A DNA stretch of 64,000 bases, taken from assembly GCF_018918075.1 (NCBI RefSeq), contig NZ_JAHLPW010000005.1, positions 233,768-297,767 of the forward strand, in the 5' to 3' direction. Under the pieces are notes generated by a model that was not told the DNA's origin, made no database searches, and was given only the letters and a program-made list of their open reading frames with translations. This document shows positions 56,939 to 64,000 of the stretch, piece after piece. Within the stretch, counting starts at the first letter, position 1; each line of letters opens with the position of its first letter. This DNA comes from Virgibacillus sp. MSJ-26 (GTDB lineage Bacteria; Bacillota; Bacilli; Bacillales; Amphibacillaceae). Position numbers and translations under genes: made by a program.

Positions 56939-57676
56939 TTAACTATTTATATAATACATGAGCACTCCGGTCGCCACACTGACATTAAGCGACTCTGCTT
57001 TACCGTGAATCGGTATATAAACTAATTCGTCTGCTAAGTTAAGTAGCGACTCTTGAATTCCGGATCCTTCATTGCCAACAATCAAAGCTATTTTTTCACT
57101 GGGATTAATGTGATTGTATATTGTTGCATTTTTAAGTGCCGAAGCCCATATGAAGTAGTCCTCCTTCTGCAAATCAGGAATAATTTCATTTAAATTTTTA
57201 TGTTCAATTGATACATGAAATAGAGAGCCTTGAGTAGCCCGTATTGTTTTGTCGTTAAAAACATCTACTGTATTATCACCAAGAATAATGGAAGAGAACC
57301 CTGCTGCGTCGGCAGTACGGATAATGGTGCCCAAGTTTCCTGGTTCTTGAACCGCATCAACCAATAACACTTTTTCATTTAATGGCTTAACGTTTTTTTT
57401 CATTTTAAGTTTTGCAGCAATACCTTGAGGTGTATTTGTTTGTGCAATGTGATTAAAAACTTTTTCACCGACGCGAGTCACTGGATAGGTTTCACATGAT
57501 TTAGGCAGTTCGATATTCTCTTTAATAATAACCTCCAAAATTTCCCAGTCGCTATAATGAGCTTCTTCAACTAAATGGAAACCTTCAACGAGAAACGTCT
57601 TGGACTTTTCTCTCTCTTTTCTTTTGTGTAATTTTCGCAGCTGCTTCACTTGCTCATTTTGTAGAGATGTAATCAT
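56939..57676 (-). CDS. ysgA: TrmH/SpoU-family RNA 2'-O-methyltransferase (YsgA)
   Basis: It is a SAM-dependent ribose methyltransferase of the SPOUT superfamily acting on 23S rRNA or tRNA; the target nucleotide is not identifiable from sequence. The 245-aa protein has an N-terminal RNA-binding substrate domain (LRKLHKRKEREKSKTFLVEGFHLVEEA). The SPOUT core has motif 1 LLVDAVQEPGNLGTIIRTADAAGF (about 103-126), motif 2 LIVGNEGSGIQESLL, and motif 3 IPIHGKAESLNVSVATGVLMY. It is divergent from sspI and upstream of pheST. Confidence 0.93.
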   Translation of the reverse strand: MITSLQNEQVKQLRKLHKRKEREKSKTFLVEGFHLVEEAHYSDWEILEVIIKENIELPKSCETYPVTRVGEKVFNHIAQTNTPQGIAAKLKMKKNVKPLNEKVLLVDAVQEPGNLGTIIRTADAAGFSSIILGDNTVDVFNDKTIRATQGSLFHVSIEHKNLNEIIPDLQKEDYFIWASALKNATIYNHINPSEKIALIVGNEGSGIQESLLNLADELVYIPIHGKAESLNVSVATGVLMYYINS

Positions 57677-57783
57677 GATTTCTTCATTCCCTAATTATCG
57701 TCTAATATTGTTTAATATACATACTCGGGTGTTAAATGGTCAAACTATACGTATTAAAGAATTACTTAGAAAGGAAGGTTATA

Positions 57784-57999
57784 GTGAATTTAGATTTACG
57801 TAAGGCAATTTTAACTAATATTGAATCAAACGATCAATCAGAATTAGAGGCTACCATTATTGATGCCATTCAAAATGGCGAAGAAAAAATGCTCCCTGGT
57901 CTTGGTGTTCTTTTTGAACTTATTTGGAAACAATCCGATGAACAAGATAGACAAACAATGATTAGTGCATTAGAGCAAGGCGTTAAACAGTCGTCTTGA
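57784..57999 (+). CDS. sspI: Small acid-soluble spore protein I
   Basis: It is a minor forespore SASP with unknown binding target. The 71-aa product reads [20 protein letters not shown] and then [28 protein letters not shown], which matches SspI almost throughout. The frame is open from 57736, but the GTG at 57784 behind AAAGGAAGG gives the family length. It is transcribed away from ysgA, as in B. subtilis. A SigG promoter is expected, but no convincing pair of boxes was found. Confidence 0.95.
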   Translation: MNLDLRKAILTNIESNDQSELEATIIDAIQNGEEKMLPGLGVLFELIWKQSDEQDRQTMISALEQGVKQSS

Positions 58000-58033
58000 G
58001 TTGACTGTTGTAACCTATCATAACGTAGAAAAT

Positions 58034-58068
58034 AAAACCTGAACAATGAGTTGAATTGTTCGGGTTTT
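58034..58068 (+). terminator. Terminator after sspI
   Basis: AAAACCTGAACAAT pairs with ATTGTTCGGGTTTT, ending in a T-run. The following stretch to 58340 is AT-rich, with nothing recognisable. Confidence 0.85.
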
Positions 58069-58344
58069 TAAATTACTTTGTTAGCATAAAAATAGCGTGT
58101 TATAGCTTTATAGCGATAGTATCAATTGCTTGTCTTTGACATCTATAATTTATTTTATCCCAAGAATTCATTATTTTTTGCTTATATTAAAATACTCCTT
58201 TAGAACTACTCATTATTCCTCCCACGTATAAAACTTCTTTTTTAAAATAAGTAATTAAGAATTAAGAACTATATTTTCACTAAAAAAAATATCAATTAGG
58301 TTTTTAGAACTAATTAATTTAATTCATTATAATTTTGAAACTTA

Positions 58345-58373
58345 TTGACTGTCTTTATCGTAAATGGTATAAG
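58345..58373 (+). promoter_or_regulatory. SigA-type promoter for the 58435-63078 gene group
   Basis: The -35 is TTGACT (58345-58350) and the -10 is TATAAG (58368-58373), with a 17-base spacer, about 60 bases before the start codon. Confidence 0.65.
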
Positions 58374-58434
58374 ATGTATCAGTATACTATGCACTAATAT
58401 TAACGAATTATTTAAATTGAAAAGGGGTAATAAA

Positions 58435-60013
58435 ATGAATGACACAACTGATCAACAAAGTAAAAAGTCTGGAGGTGGCTCGAAACGACTCATATCTATA
58501 ATTCTAGTTGCTGTATTACTAATTGGTGGTAGTATTGCTGCTTATGCATTTATAAATAAGTCACCAAAAAACAAATACTTTTTAGCTGAAAAAAAAATCA
58601 TCTGAATTTATAATGGATATAATCGATCAACGTTTTAGCCATGAGTTGGAATGGAGAAATAAAGTTGAAGAAAATCCTTCAGAATCAACGTATGTTCTTT
58701 CTGCTCAAATGAACAGTGGTCCTAGTCTTTCCACAGGTCTTTTTAGTCCAGAACAAATTGTAAATAACTCGAATCTTACTTTAACAACCACTAAGGATTT
58801 AGACAATAAAATAATGTCGACAGGATTAACAGGTAGTGTTGCTGGTGTAGAGATTGAGGGCTTTGAATACACTTTGACTGCTGAAGAATTACTGGTTGAT
58901 TTACCATTTGAAGATGATTTAATTCAAATAAAAGGTCAGGATGTAGGTCAAGTACTACATTCTCTAGATCCTTATTCTGTTGATGAAGATCTTGAAGTGG
59001 ATTTCAGTACTTTATTCGATTGGATGGAAGGCTACATGTCTGAAGAAGACAAGGAATATTTCAAAGAAGAATATATCAAAATGATCTATGACGAACTTCC
59101 TAACGATGCCTTTAAGACTGATAAAGAAAAAGTTACAATTGATGGAAATTCAGTGAATACAGACAAAATCACCATGCATCTATCTGAAAAGAATGTCAAG
59201 GGGTTGCTTAGTTCAGTAGCTGAAAAAATGGCAAATGATGAGCGTATTAAAGAGAAACTTGATGATTTATATAATTTGATCAACATAGGCGAGTCAGTGG
59301 ATGCTACAATGAATGTAGATGAGTTTATTGGGGAGTTTGAAGAGGGCATGGAAGAGATCATTGAAGAAATCAATGAACTTTCAATCCCTGAAGGAATAAC
59401 CTCTACAATTTGGGTAAAGAAAAACTTGATTGTCCAGAGAGAATTCATATTAGAAATGGGGACGTCTGATGCTGATTTAGTGTCATTCGATATTAACGGC
59501 ACTCAGTTATTAACGGATAATGAACAATCATTTGAGTACGAATTTGGTGTGGAAGATGAGTTTGATCAAGAAACTGTTTTTCTTATCGGTGATTTTTCAA
59601 TCAATAAAGAAAAAGCGACAGATTCTATTGAACTATCAGATGCCGACCATTCCATCCGTTATGAAGCTACTGAAAAGATAGAAGACAATAAAAAGGATTT
59701 TGACCGCTCCATCTCCTTTGATGATACAGGTATAGAGTCCAAGATACTATGGACGGGTACAGCCGATTATGATAAAGAAGAAATGAATTCAAATCATGAA
59801 TTAAGTGTAGATGATGCTGATGTGGACAGCGATATGTTCAGTATCAATATTGAAAAAGAAGCTAAATTAGCAAAAGATGTTGAACAACCGACTGACAAAG
59901 ATATCAAAAATCTTGGTAGCATGAGTGATACAGAATTAATGGAATACTTCCAGTACGAACTTCCTAATCAATTAGAAGAATGGCTGTATGGAAGTATGGA
60001 CACAATGTGGTAG
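58435..60013 (+). pseudogene. Membrane-anchored extracytoplasmic protein with poly-A frameshift (DUF6583-like)
   Basis: The start ATG follows AAAGGGG. The first frame encodes a short Ser/Gly-rich cytoplasmic tail and a membrane helix (LISIILVAVLLIGGSIAAYAF), then KSPKNKYFLAEKK. It stops after a run of nine A residues at 58589-58597. With eight A residues the frame would continue as KSSEFIMDIIDQRFSHELEW straight into the 58613-60013 ORF. The rejoined protein of about 525 residues is an acidic external domain. It resembles DUF6583-type lipoprotein-like proteins, as recalled. It may be a disrupted gene, a phase-variable gene, a transcriptional-slippage gene or a sequencing error. Confidence 0.75.
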
Positions 60014-60063
60014 TTTATATTGGTTTCATTGTTAAGTAGAAGTATTGAATGGACGGATGCACG

Positions 60064-61281
60064 ATGACTTTTATAAAGTTTGTTTTACTCTTTATGAAAC
60101 AACATTTTACGGAACTTAGGAGGAAGTGGATATCACTTCCTCTCCTTTTGCTTTATCCTCTTTTTATTATAGCCTTGATAGCTACTATTTTCATTTTTAT
60201 CTTTACACCTTCCGAAAATGATCCGATTAATATTGGTTTAATAGACCAAGATCAATCACAAGAAACCCAAATGGTCATTGAACTCATTGAAACAACTTCC
60301 CAATTTGGAGATTCAATCAATATTGTACCCATGAATGAAACAGAGGCTAATAATGAAATAAAAACAAACCAATTAAGTTCTTACATTATATTTCCGGAAG
60401 GATTTACAAATGATTTATATTCAGGAACCCCTGTAGACTTGAACATTATCGGTAATCCTGAGCAACCCGTAAAAAGCCAACTTGTTAAAGAACTTATCGA
60501 GAGTCTCACACGACATATTAGTGCTTCCCAAGCAAATATCCTTACTATTAATTATTACGCTAAGGAATTAGGAATTAACCAAAGCGCCCGTAGTGATTTG
60601 CTATTTGAACAATTTAAGGAATTTCTTTTATATACATTAAGTAAAGACAATATTTTAAATGAAAAAGAGATAGATAATATTGTTACAGCCACGCCACTGG
60701 ACTATTATAGTTTAGCAAGTTGGTTTATCATTAATACAGCTTGGCTTTTATTGCTTTATTCTTTTTTTCACCAAGAAGAGACGGCCCGGATGAGACATCG
60801 TATCATGCTGTATGGAGTGACGAGACTACAACAAATTACCGCAAAAATAGTCTTATCAGTTATCGTAGGTTGCATACTTATGTCTCTGTCCCTAGTAGGG
60901 TTAGATAATATAATAAATACTAGTTTTGTCTGGCAAGACTATATGAAAATAATTAGTATTATGTTCCTTTATAGTATTACTTTTTTGTTAAGTATAGCAC
61001 TTATAGAATCATTGGTTCTTTCTCAAAAATTAAGCATTGCCTTACAAATCACATTAACCATCGGGTTATTTTTGTTCTCTGGAGCAATTATTCCCACACT
61101 ATACTTACCCATACCGATTGAGAATATAGCTAATTATTTATTTTCATTTCAGGCTTTCAATTGGCTCAAAGATACATTTTTTTACGGGCAAATTTTAGTG
61201 GATTATATTCCACTTAGTCTATCTGCACTGGCTATTTTATGTGCTTTAATTGGTGTGTCTTTATGGAAGGAGCGAAAATAA
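60064..61281 (+). CDS. ABC-2 type transporter permease, first subunit
   Basis: The 405-aa protein has the layout of ABC-2 exporter permeases. An N-terminal membrane helix (about 20-45, LPLLLLYPLFIIALIATIFIFIF) is followed by an external loop of about 170 residues. Five more helices lie in the C-terminal half, including LSIALQITLTIGLFLFSGAIIPTLYLP. The ATG at 60064 is chosen over the one at 60049 because GGACGG lies just upstream; neither site is strong. The stop overlaps the start of the next permease by one base (TAATG). The substrate is unknown. Confidence 0.82.
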   Translation: MTFIKFVLLFMKQHFTELRRKWISLPLLLLYPLFIIALIATIFIFIFTPSENDPINIGLIDQDQSQETQMVIELIETTSQFGDSINIVPMNETEANNEIKTNQLSSYIIFPEGFTNDLYSGTPVDLNIIGNPEQPVKSQLVKELIESLTRHISASQANILTINYYAKELGINQSARSDLLFEQFKEFLLYTLSKDNILNEKEIDNIVTATPLDYYSLASWFIINTAWLLLLYSFFHQEETARMRHRIMLYGVTRLQQITAKIVLSVIVGCILMSLSLVGLDNIINTSFVWQDYMKIISIMFLYSITFLLSIALIESLVLSQKLSIALQITLTIGLFLFSGAIIPTLYLPIPIENIANYLFSFQAFNWLKDTFFYGQILVDYIPLSLSALAILCALIGVSLWKERK

Positions 61282-62414
61282 TGAAAAATACTATATTAAC
61301 TCGCTTCATCCATTTGAAAAAACATTGGTTAAGTTTCATTTTTTGGTTAATCTTACCTCTTATTGGTACAATCACTATTATTCAAATAGCAGATGAGTTA
61401 GGCGAAGATTCTAAAATCCCAGTCGGAATGGTACTTGAGGAATCCACTAGGCAGTCTTTGACACTCTATAAATCCATTCAAGACAATTCTTTGTTAGCTG
61501 TTGAAAAATTAAATGAAGACGAAGCATTAAAAAAATTAGAGAAACATGAACTTGATAGTGTCTTTATCATTAAAAAAGGCTATGAGGAATCAATTAGACA
61601 AGGTAATCGTAATCGATTAGTTACTAGTTACCATTCTAATTTATCTTTTGCTTATACTACTGTTAAAGAAATGATTGTATCACTTATCCAACAAGATACA
61701 GGGCGATCAAAAACAGCTTACATTGTAAATGATTTAAGCGAAGAGTATTACCAAAAAGACAAGTGGACTTGGGATGAAATTGTGAAAACAAGTGAAATAG
61801 TTCAAGAAGAAGAGAACCTGTTAAAAAATTCATTTTCATATAGTGATATCAATCAAACAAATGAAAGACCAACAGATGCTCTTTTGAATCCTTGGGGAAT
61901 CTGGGCAGTTTTAAGTGTGTTATGTAGTCTTTTTATATTTGATTGGGTAGTTAAAGAACGTACTGCATCAACACGACAAAGGTTTTTCTTTTTGAATATT
62001 TCTCATCATAGATACTTATTAAGAAACCTAGTTATTTATACAATAATTTTATTTTTAGTAGATATTGTCTCTTTCATGATGATTAATCAAGTATACACCG
62101 CTAAAAATATAAACTTTATTTTAACCTTACTCTCTTTTAAACTCATGATTTTATTAGGTAGTTTTTTAGTAGCTCTCTGCTTTCGCAAATTGTTTAACTA
62201 TTATAGTTTTTCAGTAGCACTCACTTTAATTATAGCAATCATGAGTGGGGCAATTTTCCCAATTAAAGATATAACCAGTTTTTACCAAAATTTTACCTGG
62301 TTAAATCCTTTTCATGCATTCTTAGCTGAAGAAATAACTATGATATGGACAATAATTCTAACTGCTTTTACGATTGTTTGGTATTTTAGAAAGGAGAATG
62401 ACCGCAATGCTTGA
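61281..62414 (+). CDS. ABC-2 type transporter permease, second subunit
   Basis: The 377-aa permease has the same topology as its neighbour: helix 1 near residues 15-35, a large external loop (about 40-205), then five helices. The last include FSVALTLIIAIMSGAIFPI. It is similar to the first permease in layout but distinct in sequence, suggesting a heterodimeric exporter channel. It starts at the ATG at 61281 after GGAGCG and overlaps the previous stop. The 3' end overlaps the start region of the ATPase gene. Confidence 0.82.
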   Translation: MKNTILTRFIHLKKHWLSFIFWLILPLIGTITIIQIADELGEDSKIPVGMVLEESTRQSLTLYKSIQDNSLLAVEKLNEDEALKKLEKHELDSVFIIKKGYEESIRQGNRNRLVTSYHSNLSFAYTTVKEMIVSLIQQDTGRSKTAYIVNDLSEEYYQKDKWTWDEIVKTSEIVQEEENLLKNSFSYSDINQTNERPTDALLNPWGIWAVLSVLCSLFIFDWVVKERTASTRQRFFFLNISHHRYLLRNLVIYTIILFLVDIVSFMMINQVYTAKNINFILTLLSFKLMILLGSFLVALCFRKLFNYYSFSVALTLIIAIMSGAIFPIKDITSFYQNFTWLNPFHAFLAEEITMIWTIILTAFTIVWYFRKENDRNA

Positions 62415-63078
62415 CGTTAGAAAAGTCTCAAAAGCCTTTGGTACCCACCAAGTCTTAAAAGAAATTTCCTTTAAAATAAATCCAGGAGAGATTATTGGTC
62501 TTGTCGGTGAGAATGGAGCTGGCAAGTCAACTTTATTAAAAATTTTAGCAACAATAGACAGACCTGACTCTGGTTCTATTTCGTTAAATAATATGGATTA
62601 TATAAAAGATAACAAAACAATTAGAAAAACACTCGGATTTGTTCCTCAAGATATTGCGGTGTGGGAGGATTTTTCTGTTGAAGAAAATATGATATTTTTT
62701 GAAAAATTAGGCTGGGTAAAAAAGAGTAAAAAAATCCTTCACGAGCTTTGTTTAGATATGAAGCTCGACCGATGGAAAGAAAAAGTCAATACCTTATCGG
62801 GAGGTATGAAGCGAAAATTAAATTTAGCAATTACACTTATCCATGAACCGGGTCTTCTTCTTCTTGATGAACCTACTGTAGGTATTGATTTAAAATCAAA
62901 AAACGAAATCGGAACATATCTTAAAAATCTAGCCATAACTAAACAAACAGCGATTATTTATACGTCACATGATATGGATGAAATAAAAAAGCTTTGTGAT
63001 CGGGTTTTATGTATTGGGGACGATCCCTTTTATGAAGAGATTTTAAAAGAGAATGAAAAAACAGTCATAACACTTTAA
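62407..63078 (+). CDS. ABC transporter ATP-binding protein
   Basis: It powers the two preceding permeases. The roughly 223-aa single nucleotide-binding domain has Walker A GLVGENGAGKSTLLK, the Q-loop GFVPQDIAVW, the signature LSGGMKRKL, Walker B LLLLDEPTVGID and the switch YTSHDM. All catalytic elements are intact. It starts at the ATG at 62407 (or 62398) after AAAGGAG and overlaps the upstream permease, so the three genes are translated together. The DrrA/CcmA-like subfamily exports lipids, antibiotics or peptides, but the cargo is not predictable. Confidence 0.92.
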   Translation: MLDVRKVSKAFGTHQVLKEISFKINPGEIIGLVGENGAGKSTLLKILATIDRPDSGSISLNNMDYIKDNKTIRKTLGFVPQDIAVWEDFSVEENMIFFEKLGWVKKSKKILHELCLDMKLDRWKEKVNTLSGGMKRKLNLAITLIHEPGLLLLDEPTVGIDLKSKNEIGTYLKNLAITKQTAIIYTSHDMDEIKKLCDRVLCIGDDPFYEEILKENEKTVITL

Positions 63079-63217
63079 AGAGCTCGTGTTAATCTATTAA
63101 AAATCTGTGAATTAATTGCCTAAGTAGATTGCTATTTCTTATTTATATAGTAAAATTAAAAATGGAAGACTAATTTTAAATCAATCGTTATCATGCTTAA
63201 TTAGGCGGTGTACATAT

Positions 63218-63847
63218 ATGGAAATTAATCAACTACAACAAATGGTTCAAAACCAAGCAATGTCTTTATTGACATCGGAAAATAATAATTCTACATATAA
63301 CTCATTGCTTGGTGATATGACATTCCAACAAATGCTTCTAGAAAAAATTAATCAAGCGGGAAAACTCAACCAAACAATAAATGCTAAAAACATACCTAAT
63401 ACGGATTACCTTCCTGGAGTCAACACTCCCTCCATGACGGGCACAGATTCTACAACTTCTCTAAGGGGAACAGATAATATTAACACTCACATAGCAAACG
63501 CAGCCAAAACATATGGTGTTGATGAAAAGTTGATCCATTCTGTTATAAAAATGGAATCCAATTATAATCCTCAAGCAAGAAGTCATGCTGGGGCACAAGG
63601 ATTGATGCAGTTAATGCCACAAACTGCGATAGGATTAGGAATTAATAATCCATATGATATCGCACAAAACATTAACGGGGGAACAAAATACTTAAGCCAA
63701 ATGTTAAAGAAATATAATGGAAATACATCACTTGCTCTTGCCGCCTATAATGCAGGACCAGGCAATGTTGATAAACATCAAGGTATCCCTCCATTTAAAG
63801 AAACCCAAAACTATGTTAAAAATGTTTTAAATCAATATTATGCATAG
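63218..63847 (+). CDS. Lytic transglycosylase (SLT domain, YjbJ/CwlQ-like)
   Basis: It cleaves peptidoglycan glycan strands. The 209-aa protein has a low-complexity N-terminal region (about 1-90) and a C-terminal SLT domain: [37 protein letters not shown], with the catalytic Glu in MESNYNP, then [19 protein letters not shown]. No N-terminal signal peptide is visible, as also noted for the related B. subtilis CwlQ. It is apparently a single-gene unit with its own terminator. Confidence 0.88.
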   Translation: MEINQLQQMVQNQAMSLLTSENNNSTYNSLLGDMTFQQMLLEKINQAGKLNQTINAKNIPNTDYLPGVNTPSMTGTDSTTSLRGTDNINTHIANAAKTYGVDEKLIHSVIKMESNYNPQARSHAGAQGLMQLMPQTAIGLGINNPYDIAQNINGGTKYLSQMLKKYNGNTSLALAAYNAGPGNVDKHQGIPPFKETQNYVKNVLNQYYA

Positions 63848-63890
63848 ATTACCTTCTAAAAAACAGCTTACCACTATTTTGTAAACTGGA

Positions 63891-63951
63891 CCCTAGATAA
63901 TAGACACTGATAAAAAACAGTCAGTCGCCCTCTATTATCTAGGGTTTTTTT
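63891..63951 (+). terminator. Strong terminator after the lytic transglycosylase
   Basis: CCCTAGATAATAGA pairs exactly with TCTATTATCTAGGG. An inner ACTGA/TCAGT stem is present and seven T residues follow. Confidence 0.88.
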
Positions 63952-63983
63952 ATCGTACAATAAAATAAAATGATGAGGTGTGA

Positions 63984-64000
63984 ATGATGGGTGTCAATTA
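63984..64000 (+). CDS. Start of an unidentified gene, cut by the window edge
   Basis: GAGGTG lies 7-9 bases before ATGATG at 63984-63989, and the frame stays open (MMGVN) to the right edge. It is too short to identify. Confidence 0.35.

Noticed and set aside
57690..57783. SigG promoter before sspI
   Set aside because: A CATACTC-like -10 exists near 57720, but no -35 element at proper distance was found.
59086..59502. 138-aa minus-strand ORF inside the frameshifted gene
   Set aside because: It is an antisense shadow with no ribosome-binding site. The plus frame has clear coding character.
1..64000. CRISPR array
   Set aside because: No regularly spaced direct repeats were seen. The only repeats are the dispersed palindromic elements.
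1..64000. Prophage, transposase or insertion sequence genes
   Set aside because: No integrase, transposase or phage structural motif occurs in any reading frame examined. The dispersed repeats carry no gene.

Overview
This window looks like a chromosomal core segment of an endospore-forming, AT-rich member of the Bacillaceae. It is probably from the Oceanobacillus/Virgibacillus-type group, but genus is not resolved. The sporulation genes spo0B, spoIVFA, spoIVFB, spoIIB, spoVID, ysxE, gerM, gerE and sspI are present. They are interleaved with minCD, mreBCD, lonA, clpX, tig, sdhCAB, uvrC, mutS2 and pheST in almost the order known from Bacillus subtilis, and nearly all lie on the minus strand.

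Layout. 1-4288: the 5' end of spo0B (cut by the window edge), the rplU-prp-rpmA ribosomal operon with an L21 leader, and spoIVFA-spoIVFB. 4289-10294: minC-minD, mreB-mreC-mreD, radC and spoIIB. 10407-16489: folC, a plus-strand tandem pair of RimK-like ATP-grasp ligases, and valS with a T-box leader. 16970-20013: a 62-aa membrane protein, ysxE, spoVID and a small membrane protein. 20416-27902: engB, lonA, clpX, tig and ysoA. 28040-28350: tRNA-Arg and tRNA-Gly behind a near-consensus promoter and a possibly structured leader. 28472-34059: ysnB, rdgB, rph, gerM, racE, a MarR regulator, gerE and a thioesterase. 34136-40709: sdhCAB, yslB and uvrC. 40841-46403: trxA and the FadR fatty-acid degradation cluster lcfA, fadR, fadB, etfB, etfA. 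46632-52232: a possible 26-aa ORF, a DUF350 gene, mutS2, polX, cvpA and zapA. 53067-57999: pheS-pheT with a T-box, an RNA 2'-O-methyltransferase and sspI. 58435-63078: a membrane-anchored protein gene carrying a poly-A frameshift, followed by a three-gene ABC-2 transporter. 63218-64000: a lytic transglycosylase and the first codons of another gene.

The most unexpected structure is a family of composite palindromic intergenic repeats at about 409-1036, 3950-4190, 13671-13748, 20091-20335, 37601-38027 and 52417-52948. Their core arms co-vary between copies. At three loci two copies are arranged head to head, with small hairpins at the outer ends. Several genes expected from the B. subtilis order are absent (hemAXCDBL, lonB, the leu/ilv operon, lysC, rnhC, maf, comC), and some of those junctions now hold a repeat.

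Other points of interest are the frameshifted gene at 58435, the paired ATP-grasp ligases, the tRNA leader and two very small membrane ORFs. Start codons were moved from the longest ORF wherever a Shine-Dalgarno sequence or family length favoured an internal start.
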